Part shown: in pieces, positions 23,001-34,662 of the stretch
Layout of the letters: each line of letters starts with the position of its first letter
Numbering within the stretch: the stretch's first letter is position 1
From: Ulota crispa
Taxonomy: Eukaryota > Streptophyta > Bryopsida > Orthotrichales > Orthotrichaceae
Assembly: GCA_963920765.1 (NCBI GenBank)
Contig: OY987244.1
Location: 11,224,501 to 11,288,500 of the forward strand
DNA length: 64,000 bases
Direction: 5' to 3'
Position numbers and translations under genes: made by a program
Notes under the pieces: generated by a model
What the model was told of the DNA's origin: nothing
Database searches by the model: none
What the model saw: only the letters and a program-made list of their open reading frames with translations

Positions 23001-23925
23001 GGTGTACAGTACCAGGACTAATTTTTTTGGCGACCCTCTTTCTCCACTTTTGTCATTGACAGAATTTGGTATTTTAGAAAATCCAAATGGCATTGTTTGC
23101 TTTGCATTAATGATAATTGATTGGTACCAGCAATCCCAATCAAACATACTAAAAATCAACTTCAAAAAACCAAAACTCAATTTTTGGTGAATTGTTTTGT
23201 ACAATGACCATGGGTTTATAAGAAAATTGATTGAAAAAAAATGGGTGATGGATTTTTGAGATTTGATTGCATGGGTACGTAGGAAACATCCATATGCACA
23301 CTTTCCATACTAAAAAAGAACCTCTTAAGTAACAAAATTTTGATCTACAAAAAACTCAATGCCACCTTTGATATGCTCGAATTTTGTTAAATAAATATTT
23401 TATATTTTAACTAGATTTTCACTAAGTAAAAATAACATCATGTTTGAAAGTACAAACTTATTCACAATGTATGAGTCAAATAGCAAAATTTGATTATTAT
23501 AAAAAAAATGTCCACTTAATAAAATTTGAACATATCAAAGGTGGCATTGAATTTTTTGTAAATCAAAATTTTGTTACTTAAGGAATTCTTTTTTAGTATG
23601 GAAAGTGTGCATATGAATGTTTCCTACGTACCCATGCAATCAAATCTCAAAAATCCATCACCCATTTTTTTTTCAATCAGTTTTCTTATAAACTCATGGT
23701 TATTATACAAAACAATTCACCAAAAATTGAGTTTTGGTTTTCTGAAGTTGATTTTTAGTATGTTTGATTGGGATTGCTGGTAACAATCAACTATCGTTAA
23801 TGCAAAGCAAAAAAATGCCATTTGAATTTTCTACAATACCAAATTCTGTCAATGACAGAAGTGCAGAAAGAGGGGCGCCAAAAAAATTAGTCCGGATACT
23901 GTACTGTACAGTACATACCTTATCT
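23001..23925. repeat. Large inverted repeat: about 390-bp arms, 128-bp loop
   Basis: Arms 23001-23390 and 23519-23925 are inverted copies with roughly 93% identity by eye (GACTAATTTTTTTGGCG, TTGACAGAATTTGGTATT and GGGTACGTAGGAAACAT and their complements). It lies 0.5 kb upstream of the ATAD3-like fragment and 0.8 kb upstream of TFIIIA. A diverged single arm at 20640-21030 shows that the unit is a repeat family. No coding frame; no clear target duplication. Confidence 0.85.
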
Positions 23926-24382
23926 CCCCGGACTTTGCATCACCCTTGGCGGGAACGGGAACGTTCCCTAGCCGGGAACATGAACAGACCCTTAGCGGGA
24001 AGTGCCAGCGGGCGGCGGCTCACCGTTGGGAAAGGAACTGCTCCTTTGTACCGTCGATCGTTTCAAGGTTCATCGCACGGCTCAGATTGCCGCAGCCTTT
24101 ACTAAGGCTCGCGCCAGGGCTCTTCTGTCGTCAGTTCCCCTGCGTCGCGGTTTGTGTGCTCTTTCTGTCTTCCGAGTTCCGATTTCCGTATTCTTGTCAC
24201 GCTACTGCTGAAGGCCCTACCGTTTTTCAACGTAGAGCAAGTTTTCTTCTTCATTATCAGGGTTTTTAAGTTTCAAATTTTGCGAATTGGATTTCGAAAC
24301 GCTCGCAGCAAGGGATTAGGGTTTGAGGACGTCGGAGGACAGTAGTGTCGACGACCGTTTGAACATTAGAGGGTTTGTTTCG

Positions 24383-24514
24383 ATGGCATGCGGTGGGGCT
24401 GTAGCGCCGCTAGTTAATTTAGCTGGTGCGATCACGACGGCGTCTTACTCGTTTGCGTGTAATTTTGCTCCCGCCGACAAAACTCTAGATCCTGGATCTA
24501 GTCACTTCGAGTGA
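24383..24514 (+). pseudogene. Truncated duplicate of the ATAD3 N-terminus (43 codons)
   Basis: This short frame matches the first exon of the ATAD3 gene at 52814. LAGAITTASYSFACN and PADKTLDPGS align with [15 protein letters not shown] and [10 protein letters not shown], 19 of 27 residues identical. After DPGS the sequences part and the fragment stops. Both copies also have a TTAGGGTTTG motif in the leader (about 24317 and 52619). It lacks the coiled coil, membrane segment and AAA+ domain, so it cannot work as ATAD3. Being 197 bp upstream of the TFIIIA start on the same strand, it may now be part of that gene's leader, as an upstream ORF or a promoter donor. That last point is inference. Confidence 0.75.
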
Positions 24515-24710
24515 GCAGCGCTTTCAGTGGACGGATTGTGTTGTATTTTCTCGAGGAGGTTAGTTTGAGGCGATATTCCTAGCTTGGCACGTTTTGAACT
24601 TAATGCATGATGCGTCCTGCTAGAATATAGTTTTCATCAAAATATAGCACACTGCTGCAACGACGTGAACCAGCTCGTTTTGAATCAATAGGGCCTTTTT
24701 CGGAGAGGTC

Positions 24711-26929
24711 ATGACGAGGGTACGGAGGAAGGCCGCATCTTCAAGCGATTTTTCGGATACGGAGGGGGACACTTCAACATGGAGCTCAGATGACGAGACG
24801 GATGAAGTTGCTATTTCGTCGGAGAAGCTCGTGCCTTCGTTGCGCAGCGCGGAGGAAGTGAACTCGAAGAAGAGCGTTGTCGACGATGAGGAGGAGAGTG
24901 AACTCTCGAATGGAAAAGGGGATGGAGAATACAAGTGCGACGTCTGTGGGGTTTTGTGTAAGAAGCCTTCGGTGCTGAAGCAACACATGTGTTCTCATTC
25001 CAAGGATGTAAGTGATATATACATTTTGCAGAGTCAATTTTATTCGAATTGCTGTCCGTTAGTTTGTTTTGGTTATTGTTTCTGAATCAAAGATATCAAA
25101 ATTGAAACCCTAAACCCTAAATTCTTATTTGCGCAAAAGTTCAAACCGATGTGTGACTCATTTCTTGTGGAAGTTTCTTGCAGCGAATTGTCGCCTAAGA
25201 AACCATATGTTTTGCTTTGTTTTTTGACATTTGTTTAGCCCTTGATGTATCATCTCTTATGGGGTTCATCATGACCCTTTGAGGTGTCTTTCTGGTCATG
25301 TAGTTGACGTGGTGGCTTGAATTGTTTGTTAGGGTTGAGCAGGGAACTATGCAGCACAATCCAAAGGCCTACCAGATCCCATACCGAACTCTGTAGTCAA
25401 GGTGCCTTGGGCCGGTTTAGTTCCTGAGGGCCACACCCTCCAGCGAACTTCCGGTGCTGTTTTCTAATCCCTACTCACTTGTGATCTTTTTTTTCTTCTT
25501 CCTGTTGCAGCATCAGCGGCGGATCGAAATCGGCGGCCCTGCCACAGATTGCCGCTAATAACTGAGAATGTGAGCTATGTCCCTTGATTTGCAGAGGTCA
25601 TTTGTTTGCCCGGTTGAGAAGTGCGGCAGACAGTACAAACGGCAGGACCATCTGAATCGGCACTCGCTGACGCACAAAGGCAGCCTGTTTCCTTGTCCGA
25701 GGGAGGGGTGCGAGCTGACGTTCAACGTGAACTCCAACCTGCAGAGGCACCTGAAGGTGCACGAGAAGTGGGGCTCCGATGTTCTGGGATCCAGAAAAGG
25801 AAATGCTCAGCTGACGTGTCCGGAGCCCGGATGTGGAAAAGCGTTCAAGTATCCGTCGTTGTTGCAGACGCACATCGACAACGTGCACGGTGAGCTTGCA
25901 GAGCTGACGCGCCTCGCAGGAAGTGTTGGATGGTTTTGTGGGTGGCTTGCGCGGTCCTGTTGGGAGGTTTCTAAGTGGCGGTTTGTGGGGTGTGGGTGCA
26001 GAACGTTTGTTAGTGTGTCAAGCGGTGTGCATGGAAGCCGGGTGCGGGGAAAGTTTCGAGAGCCCCTCGGAGCTGAGAGCACATACGAAGGTCGCACATA
26101 GCTTTGCGTTTTGCGAAACGTGCGGCGTGTCGATGCTGAAGAGCAGCTTGGCAGCCCACGGCAAGAAACACGAGAGTGAACAGGTGCTGCTGAGGTGTCC
26201 ACATCCCGGGTGCCTGCATAGTTACAACAAGGTGCGAGTGTGCGGCGGTATTTTTTTTTGTTGGAGAAGGCGTGGTGTAGCTATTCACGCCATGCAAAGG
26301 CTTGCTTTTGCAATGCGTCGTGGTGTCGTGTCATAGGTGTCCGGGAAGCGTGTGGATTGGAGGTTGCAGTTTGTAGAGCGTTTGGGATAGTGTTTTGGAG
26401 GTGTACTGAGGCTGCGGTCCATGGCGTGGTGTTTGCAGAGGTCGAATCTGAATGCTCATATTCGAGCGATACACAAGAACCTGAGGCCGTACGGTTGCCC
26501 ACATGCGGGGTGCGAGAAGCGGTTCGCATACAAGTCCGTGCGCGACAAGCACGCAGAGAGCAGCATACACGCGGAACGTGTTGTGGTGAGTTATTTGGAC
26601 TGGGTATAGTCTCTCGTGCTCTGCAGTGGTGGTGCGTGGCTTTAGATACGTTTGCTGTGTTATGGTTGGACGGAACCTGGACTAGGTTTGTTGTGATGTT
26701 AGCACAGGCATCGTTATTTTTGCTTTCAAGCTTGCCATATCACTCGGCCTTACGATGCACTGAAACGGGATGGCATGGGTTGTGGGAGCAGGGAGGAGAT
26801 TTCAAAGTTGAAGACTTGGAGGGGAGAAAGAAAGGGCGAGGGGGTAGGAAACGAGCGAGGCTGGAAGCGAGGCTGGAAAACGTGGAGGATCTTCTTCCGC
26901 GGGAGTGGCGAAGGCAAGCTCCGGAGTAG
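24711..26929 (+). CDS. TFIIIA: Transcription factor IIIA (C2H2 zinc-finger, 5S rRNA gene activator)
   Basis: Five coding exons join in phase: 24711-25007, 25595-25889, 26002-26231, 26439-26585 and 26792-26929, giving 368 aa. All introns have GT..AG ends. An acidic/serine N-terminus comes first, then finger 1 ([21 protein letters not shown]), then seven more: [78 protein letters not shown] and [12 protein letters not shown]. The C-terminus is basic ([19 protein letters not shown]) and would serve for nuclear or nucleolar localisation. Arabidopsis TFIIIA has nine fingers and 412 aa; here I see eight. It binds the internal promoter of 5S rRNA genes and 5S rRNA itself, recruiting RNA polymerase III. 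Intron 1 contains a 5S-rRNA-like element (25341-25460) known in land-plant TFIIIA genes to control splicing, so the gene is probably autoregulated. The identification rests on finger order plus this element. Confidence 0.92.
25105..25121 (+). promoter_or_regulatory. Telo-box-like motif in TFIIIA intron 1
   Basis: AAACCCTAAACCCTAAA, two and a half units of the plant telomere motif. Telo boxes are known in plant genes for the translation apparatus, usually near the 5' end. Function here is inferred. Similar AAACCCTAG motifs lie in ATAD3 intron 1 (53246-53254, 53319-53327). Confidence 0.45.
25341..25460 (+). ncRNA. Plant 5S rRNA mimic (P5SM) in TFIIIA intron 1
   Basis: The core resembles plant 5S rRNA: CCAGATCCCAT (5S: CCGGATCCCAT), GAACTCTGTAGTCAAGG (GAACTCCGCAGTTAAGC) and TGCCTTGGGC (TGCTTGGGC), followed by a TTAGTTCCTGAGGG segment like the 5S AGTACTAGGATGGG. 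In land plants the intron between the first TFIIIA fingers holds such an exonised 5S copy. Ribosomal protein L5 binding to it favours exon skipping and productive mRNA, while inclusion brings premature stops. It lies between coding exons 1 and 2, the expected place. The exact edges are estimated. Confidence 0.85.
25511..25569 (+). promoter_or_regulatory. TFIIIA: Candidate poison exon (or 3' part of the P5SM exon) of TFIIIA
   Basis: A strong acceptor (TTCTTCCTGTTGCAG) precedes 25511 and a GTGAGC donor follows 25569. Spliced after exon 1 (phase 0) it reads 15 codons and then TAA (25556-25558); its 59-nt length also shifts the frame. It may be a separate cassette exon or share one exon with the 5S mimic using an upstream acceptor such as ATGCAG at 25349-25354. 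Confidence 0.5.
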
Positions 26930-27333
26930 GTGGTGGGCTTGATGGTTGTACTTTTATGGTGGAGAGGAGGGTTGGAATGAGAGTAGGTGGTTGTACAGAC
27001 TGTAGATAGCATTGTTTGACGGGAGGTGGTGCACTGTGTAGCCGTGGGTTTCTGCTGTTGCTCCGCCTTTTTAGAATGGAGCTTTGCAGGAGGTGTTCAT
27101 ATAATTGCATGATTCAGGATTTTACGATCGAAAGAGCTGGATGTGCAATTCTGGTTGGAGTCTCTGTATGATGTTGAATATTGCGTCCTTGAAAGGTTGA
27201 TATGCCAGGTTTACCTTTTAAGGATGTTGAATGTTGGCTGTATTCATATGAGGATCAGTCAGTACTTGAAGAAATGGCTTGATGACAAATTTCAGAAATT
27301 TTGCAAATAATTTTAGCTGACCTGTACTGTGTA
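26930..27333 (+). other. TFIIIA 3' flank / probable 3' UTR
   Basis: GC content falls away after the stop codon. No other gene is seen before the MITE at 27334. Confidence 0.4.
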
Positions 27334-27744
27334 CTCCCTCTTTCCCTCTAACAACGTTCAAAAAGCTTCCTTGCGAAGGATTGACTGTGTTTTTAGTCTT
27401 TCTCCAATTTTTATGTCGCCTTCTAGGCACCCAAATTTCATGCAAGAAGTAACATATTTGTGCATGTTGCCAGCTCCTCTTTATTGATGATTTAAAGATT
27501 AGTAGCAACAATGGTACCTCATGTGGGCAAGGCCAAGCTTGCTAGGAGAGGAATGCTCCCTAATTGCTTCTCAACTTTTGAAATCAACAAAAATGAGCAT
27601 TTTAGTGGTACAAGAAATGTATCTGATTTGAACGCTTCTCAACGATTTGGACGCTTCTCAACGTTTGAAATCAACAAAAATGAGCTTTTTAGTGGTACAA
27701 GAAATGTGTCTGATTTGGACGTTTTTTTAGAGGGATAGAGGGAG
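27334..27744. mobile_element. Stowaway-like (Tc1/mariner) MITE, copy 1
   Basis: TA (27332-27333), then CTCCCTCTTTCCCTCTAA. The right end is TTAGAGGGATAGAGGGAG, followed by TG where TA is expected. TA targets and CTCCCT termini are typical of plant Stowaway elements. It contains a direct duplication (TTGAAATCAACAAAAATGAGC..TAGTGGTACAAGAAATGT near 27577 and 27665). It matches the reverse complement of 37400-38051, apart from the insertion in the latter. Confidence 0.82.
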
Positions 27745-28869
27745 TGTGTGATATGGCCTGAAATGTCGAGGGATTTATGTTGGCTTGTACGACCTCGATG
27801 GGATTTATGTTTGGCTTGAATTTTTTAACTCCTATTGTATGCTTGTGCTTCCCAGATATTCTGAATTCGACTCCAGCGTGTTTGTAAAGAGAATCTTGAT
27901 CAATTGTGAGCCTTGGGTATTGCAAAATTTGAATTTGCATGTATTTTCTTTCCTAGTAGCTCCGCTTTCGAATATACAACCTTCAATCTCCAGGCAGGGA
28001 ACTGGCAGCAGCACTTTTTTAAATACGTGAGAGCACTGTACCTGTAGTGAAGCTACATATATTTACTTACTGGTGCACGTTTACATTAGATAAAAGAGAA
28101 TAGTTTGATTTTTTGTTGTATTATCCTTCTTACATTCTGGTGATCTTAGAGTTCTTTGGCTATCAACGGGTTATGTTAATTATATTCAACGGGTGCATTC
28201 TCGCTCTGTTCTCTATATTAACAGTTTATCTAGGTTGTGAATTTTGAATGCATTATGCCGTCTAAAGCGCTGCTGGGACTATAACTCGTCGTCCGCTGTC
28301 TATGGAATTTCGGTGTGACTCTATCTCGTAGTACTATTGTGGATTCCAGTGTAATCATCAGAATTGCATCAAAATTAGTGAATGGCCTGTTATGTACATT
28401 TACCTCTTCAGTATCATATTTCACACATTGTATGATATCACAGTCATACTGTACCTCTTTAGTGTTATATCTGGAGAGAAGCTACCCTCGAGAGGTTTAA
28501 GTAGGTTCCTTAGTTATGTTTTATGCCTTGGGCTTTCATCACCCTTGGTGTGGACATGCTATCAAGGGAACTTCTAGTGGGTCAGGGTGGACTGTTTCAT
28601 TTGTTTGCTCCACACTTGGATGAATGGGTTCAAGGCTGAGTCCCATGCTCTATGAGTTTGTGGGCCCTAATTTTTCACATGCTACAGAAATGTGACAGTT
28701 AAGAAATTTGTCGCAAGGAGATCGATTTGGGGATTTTTAAATTCAAATTTTGATTTAGAGGCCCCGCTTCTGTACACAACCCCATGAAGGGGAGAAATTT
28801 GACCAACTCCAAAAGAGGGGCAGATCCTTATATAGAAAACCGAGCTTTTCCACCCGTCCCTACAAACTC
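27745..28869. other. Non-coding region
   Basis: No gene or defined repeat recognised. Short frames lack protein-like composition. Confidence 0.4.
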
Positions 28870-29190
28870 ATAAGGTAGGAGCACCCATAAGCGTCAAACT
28901 AAGGGTCTTTGAACATGATGACTATTAGTAAACATCTAGCAAATTATAAGATTCTTTTAGGAACAAAAAAATAATGAGTTTGCATTTTTGAATGTATTAC
29001 TTGGATACTATGAGAATAGGTTATGAATTTTTAAAGAGCAAATTGCCAATGTACCCATAGCTGACACTAAGGTTTCATATTCACATGATGTACATCCTTG
29101 TAATTACATCTATTCATTTTCATAGATTTTTCAAGATTTCAGAGGTGACAGTCATGGGGACACTAACATTTATGGGTGCTCCTACCTTAA
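28870..29190. mobile_element. TTAA-bounded MITE with GGTAGGAGCACCCATAA termini, copy 2
   Basis: Left ATAA GGTAGGAGCACCCATAA, right TTATGGGTGCTCCTACC TTAA (29187-29190): a 17-bp perfect terminal inverted repeat next to TTAA or ATAA. The first copy is at 10902-11126. Confidence 0.78.
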
Positions 29191-29261
29191 TGCCAAAAAT
29201 TGAGCCCCTTGCCCCATTTATCTAGGTGGGGGCAACGTGGGGTCAGTCCAACGTCGGGAAG

Positions 29262-29490
29262 AATCGGCAGCTAGCTAAAAGCTAGCCAATTGAAATGAGA
29301 AATAACCATTTGCAATTTATAATTGACAGCTGAAAAACTGATTAATTTATTTTTATTTTTTAGATTTTAGTATGAAATAGAGAATATAACCAAAATAGTT
29401 CTTTGATAAACTGATTCCGTATGAGAATTGAAGGAAATCAACCAAAAAAAACTCAAATATTTCTTAGACCCTGGGTTGGTTCACCCTGCC
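29262..29490 (+). repeat. Dispersed repeat R1, copy 2
   Basis: GGGAAGAATCGGCAGCTAG at the start, then AGCTAGCCAATTGAAATGAG and GTATGAAATAGAGAATATAA. It aligns with 4735-5010. Confidence 0.6.
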
Positions 29491-29595
29491 TCTTCTACCT
29501 TTGCCGAGTAAATCTGGTTCTCTCCCAATAGCATGTCACTATGTCCTAATAGATGTATGCAACTAAATATAATCTAAACTAAGCATTGCATATAG

Positions 29596-29940
29596 AGCAT
29601 CTCCAATCGACCTCTATTGGATTTCATTCTAGAGAAAATCATTGTTTCTTGTTTTTCATGTTGAATGAGAATTTCCCCACTCATTCAATTAGGTGAAATA
29701 GAGTTTAACTAATAACAAGCCTCTTTGTTTAAAAAAGTAGATAGACTCTCCATCATTGCTTACTTAATTTATTATTTGATTAAAGGAAAGCACTATTTGA
29801 AAGAGTTATAGAGTATTGGAAAAATACAAATTTTGCATTGCAAGGAAGAATATTTTGGTAGATTCAAGCAATGATTGTTCCCTTTTCATCCAAAATTATC
29901 CCTAACATGTTGTTTTGCCAATAGAAGTGAAGACGCTCTT
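29596..29940. mobile_element. MITE with AGAGCATC termini, copy 2
   Basis: The left end is AGAGCATCTCCAATCGAC and the right end AGTGAAGACGCTCT. It is the inverse of the element at 8477-8814. Confidence 0.62.
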
Positions 29941-30235
29941 AGGTTGCCCCACACTAATTTCTTGACATTTTATGCTATATAAAGACTTATTAATACTATA
30001 GTAATTTTCACCAATAATTATTGCAATTAACAAAAATTTGAGGACTTGTCAACAACAAAATTGTGAAAAAACAAATTAACAACATGTAAATTGTAAACCA
30101 TGTAAAATTCTAATATCTAAAAAAATTACATGCGCTTGTAAGTGGCCAAACAATGAGGCATGAGATAACTTTCCATGATAAGGTAACCTAATTGTTAAAG
30201 CAACCTAAATGCAATATTTAGTGTAGGATTTTATT
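29941..30235 (+). repeat. Dispersed repeat R3, copy 1
   Basis: AGGTTGCCCCACA.TAATTTCTTG at the start and AACCTAAATGCAATATTTAGTG at the end, with TAAACCATGT.AAATTCTAA inside. The same order is found at 42366-42765, where the copy is interrupted by a small hairpin. Confidence 0.65.
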
Positions 30236-30771
30236 ATTGTACAATATACAACACCCGTAGCAAATTTGCAACATTACTAACCCAAAATGGCTTACATTTG
30301 ATTTGTTGGCTTTAGAAAGTGTTTTAAACTTTAGTTTTTTAATTCATGAGAAGAATCCGGTCAGGGGAATGTAATACACTATCCTCTGAAAAAGGCCAAC
30401 CACTTGGCCGGGGGAATTATATGATAAAAACCAACCAAAGACCAAATTTTTTAAAAAAAAACTCACCCCTGCCAATTCCCCTTCGAATATCCACTATATC
30501 CCATATTGTATGTATACAAAATTGATATCACGCAAATACAAGTATGGGGTGGGTGGGTGTCTCAAAGTATGATCAGTCTCAATTTTTGAACCAATGAAGT
30601 AGTGACACATGTAATCCTTTAAGTATTTTTGAAAACGTCTAACCATCAATAATTGAATGCATGTGTTTCCCCACCAGTTTTTTCATGTATGGTTTTCAAA
30701 ATAAACTATTGTGTTTTGTCTGTTGAAAAAGACGGACACACAATGTGGCTCGGACACACAATGTGGCTCTA
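30236..30771. other. AT-rich non-coding region
   Basis: No gene seen. Two GGCCAACCACTTGGCCGGGG-like inverted motifs lie near 30400, and a short duplication of CGGACACACAATGTGGCT is at about 30734-30768. Confidence 0.35.
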
Positions 30772-31696
30772 TTAACCCTTTATTAACCCTTTAAGACCAC
30801 GCGACCATATTTTGGTTGTTGGGAGTGGTTTTTGGCTTGTAGATTGAAATTGCTCAATAATTTGGAATTTGGTCTGGAAGTATGCATGTGATCACAAGAA
30901 TTTTGCATCCATTTGAAAAAATAACAATGCAATCAGGTACGTGAGTTGACAAATAATGATGTTTATATGTCATGGCTTCAAAATACGTATCCAATTTTTG
31001 TCAAAAATGGATCAAAGCAACAACACAATACATCAAGTATGCAAGAAGAATGTCAAATTTCAATTGCACAATTCTAAAAAAATTCAAATTGCTTAAGAAA
31101 TACGCTTGTATTGTTTTCACATACGGTGGTAGTATAATTGTAGTATTTGAAAATCTACTGAAATATTGTTGTCATTTTGGCTTTAAAATTTGTCATCCTA
31201 CATTTAAGGCCAATTCTTGATTGTTTTCACCAATTGGATTTTCTAAAATAATTATCAAATTCCTTGTAGAACCGTTTTAGAGTAGCAAAGAAAGTGGGTT
31301 TTTTGACCCTTTTTGTCCACTTAGCTACACCTTGTGATTGCTATTTTTGGCTATTTTGAGTGAAACTAATCTTGTTAAAAAGGTGGGAAACCCTGCTTTT
31401 TAGAAATGTAAGGCTCTTCTCAATCAAAACTTGCATGAAAGGTTAACATTCAAAACTAAACAAGAATGAAATACAAGAGATTTTTCGCATACGGCTCACT
31501 CAATCATTATATTATTTCACCTCCAATGATAAACCTAGTTGAAATTTTGGTGCTTTACAATAAACAAGGTGTACTTCCCATTTGTTTGATTGAATTATTG
31601 AAAAAAGGTTCATATTTGAGTCAATTCCAAATCTAAGCTTACAGCCCCTGTTTTCAGTGGATTCTGTGAAAATGGTTGTGATCGTTGAAGGGTTAA
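30772..31696. mobile_element. Candidate TTAA-bounded element (about 0.9 kb)
   Basis: The left end is TTAACCCTTTAAGACCAC (a second TTAA lies 11 bp before it). The right end is GTGATCGTTGAAGGG TTAA (31693-31696), inverted as TTAACCCTTCAACGATCAC. About 12-13 of the first 18 positions agree. The similar end TTAACCCTTGAACGGCCC occurs at 34882. No coding frame. A tentative pairing. Confidence 0.4.
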
Positions 31697-34662
31697 CTTA
31701 TGGTTTCCAGCTCAGTCCCAATTCCTAGGCTCCTGGTCCTCTTGTAATGATAATGCCAGCAATGTCAGTGTACGTTATGTTGCTAAATCGCCTGATATGC
31801 CAGAGATGCTTTGAAAGTGCCAATTTAATCTTTTTGTAAGGCCAGGACTCAGGAGAGCAAATTCCGTATCATGAAAGTCCCCGTCTCTTTACACTAACAA
31901 TGATATTTAGTTTGGCTATATTAATTACAAACTATAACACGAAATGTCAACAACACTATTAATTTTATCAATATTAGATGTCAAAATGAATACTATTTGT
32001 TAACAGAATTGTTCACAAAAAATTGGAAAGTAGTAACACAATAGTTTAGCTTGCATTTCAATGGTATCCAACATAAGCGCTAATGTCAACATGAACATGG
32101 CTTGTCAACTAAATGAGAATAAGAGTGAGTTATTTAATTGGGTAAATCACTCCTTAAGTATTGTAACATTAAACATCATTATTGGTGTAGTGAACTTTCA
32201 TACCAAAGTATTGAGACTACCAGTTTCATGCACTTTTTCATTTGTAAGGGTGCATTTACAGAACGGGTGATGAAAATTAGAAGTATAAAATATAATCTTG
32301 TAGGTTGTAGAGGAGCTGAAAATATAATCCTTGTGACAACAAATATATCCCATATAATTGAGAGCTCATTAGCATAAAAGGGGGAAATATATCCTTCAAT
32401 AGATGAGCATGGGATACAAATATCCCACTTTCTACATGTGAAATAAATATCCTCACTATTTCCTTCCAACATTTAAATATTTTGAAGATTACAATCCCAT
32501 GGGAGCAAATTATAACCCTTACCAATTTATGATACAACTGTTTGCCATGTCATATGCCAAATTGGGACAAGGTCAAAATTAAATTCCTTGGTGTAAATAC
32601 TTAATAAGTTTTATGTTTTTTCTTTAGGTGCAAATGTATTCTAAAAGTAAAATGAGGTGGGCAACATGTAGTGTAAGGGCATCCACACCCTACTAGCCAA
32701 GGATTTGACAATTGCCGTACATGGATGATATGTGATCTAGGCCCCTCGATATATACTCATGCCACTTAATCAAGGTGTGTGAAGCAATAATCCTTGAATT
32801 TACTATGCATTTTGAGTTTAATGAGCTCTATCCTAAATTTCACTTAGTGATTGATCAATTGACTATTTATGAGGCTAATTTGGTGACCAAAGGAGAAGAA
32901 TCTTGAAGGCTCTTCCAAGAGAAATGTAGACTTTTAGTTTATCAACTTGGAGAGCCAAAATTGCAAGTGTCATAAGAGATGTTCATAAAACAACCTTTTA
33001 TTAGATGATTTTCTCTTTTGGGAGACCTAGGCTCCTTTTCATAAGATATCAAGAGATTTTTCTCACAACAAAGGGAATTGGTATCAACTCCAAAGTGTTT
33101 TGCAAATTCTAAACTCTAATTAAATTAGATATGAATTTTTGAATTTGAATTGGTAAAGGCTCTAACAGAATCCACAACTTAAAATGTTCACCATGATGAC
33201 ATTGAAGAATCTAGTATACTTTTGTGAAATCAGTATGTACCTTGTATTTGTGAACGCTCAAGAGCCTAAAATGCTTTTGAGTTTTCTATCTTAGATATGG
33301 AAGGCAAAATCAATTATGGCCCTAACAAGATTCTAGACACAAAATCTTCATATTTGCAAGTTTTTTCATTCTTCCATCTCAACATGATGTGGTTTGAAGC
33401 CTTGTCCAACAATCACAAAACATCCGATGACCAACCTAGTCACATAATTAAAAGATAGAAAAAATAAAATGAAAATAAAAACTTTCTAAACACACTTGGG
33501 TGTATTTCATGTGTATTGTGAAACTCCCACTATAAGCATTTGAAATCATTCATCATCCTATTTTGGACAAATGGCACTCTTAGGAGTTAATCATGTTTAT
33601 AACTCTTCTCAAACAATTTGACACGTGGTACAACGCAATTTCATGAAACCATACCTTTCACCAATAATGTCCCTTGATTTGGAGTCACAACATCAAAAGA
33701 TGTTATATGTTGTGAATGTAAATAAAAAGATTAAATCAAACATGACTTTCAATTCTATGTTGCAAATTGTGTTTTGATGAGATTGGATCTGTCGCTGAGG
33801 TGTTTAGTATACATTGACAAAATACAAAACCAAAACTTCAAATTTACAACTAAAGTTGATTGTGATTGAAAATTATTGATTTCTAAAAGACTATTCTTTT
33901 AGTGTTTATCATGTAAAACTTGGACAACAGTGATATGCTAGAATGTAAATATCACTTAAGTTTTAAAGTCATATTTGAAGGATTTATTTTTGGAAATCTT
34001 GTTGAAATGAGAAAGTTTTTGAGATGAAGAACGTTTTTTCTCTTCAAACTTTAATTTTTTGCAAAAATAATTTTGAGAACCAAATTGTATATATGTTAAG
34101 AAGGTGAGACAAGGATCTCTCCAAACTCCTGTTTGTACAATCAATTGTTGCTATCTTTGTTAATGAACAAAAGTTAATTTCATTTCGTCTATGCCAAGGA
34201 TTGAGAGAAAGGGCCACCTTACTTTTACAAAACTATATTTGCTAAAGAGGTCTTTAGTCACTTAAATGTCATAGTTGAGGTAAAAATGGAGGTCAAATAT
34301 CTACTGAATTTTCATTGGAACCCGCCTCCTCAGTGAGACTTTGTATGTATCAAATGTACTCCCCTAGAGGCCCTTACATATTATGGAAAAAAGTAGTTAA
34401 AGGTGCAAATGCAAAAGGAAACTGGATATATTATTTATATAACCTATACGTTTGTTATGAACCAAATTAATAAAAAAAAGAAAAAAAGATTTAGTACATG
34501 CAATATTTTTACAAAATAATAATAATTTATGACATATTAATCTGAAATAAACCAAAAATTTGTATGCATAGGAATACAAAGTCATCAAATGGATTGCAAA
34601 ACTGCTACACAGTTGGAAAGGAAACAATCATAATTTTTTATTTTAAATTTCCACATTGTTTC
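31697..34662. other. Long AT-rich non-coding stretch
   Basis: Nearly 3 kb without a credible frame, exon or complete repeat. Possibly decayed transposon sequence, but no domain can be read. Confidence 0.4.

Noticed and set aside
26240..26929. 229-codon frame read through as a separate protein
   Set aside because: It runs across two introns of TFIIIA; only its last 46 codons are the final exon.
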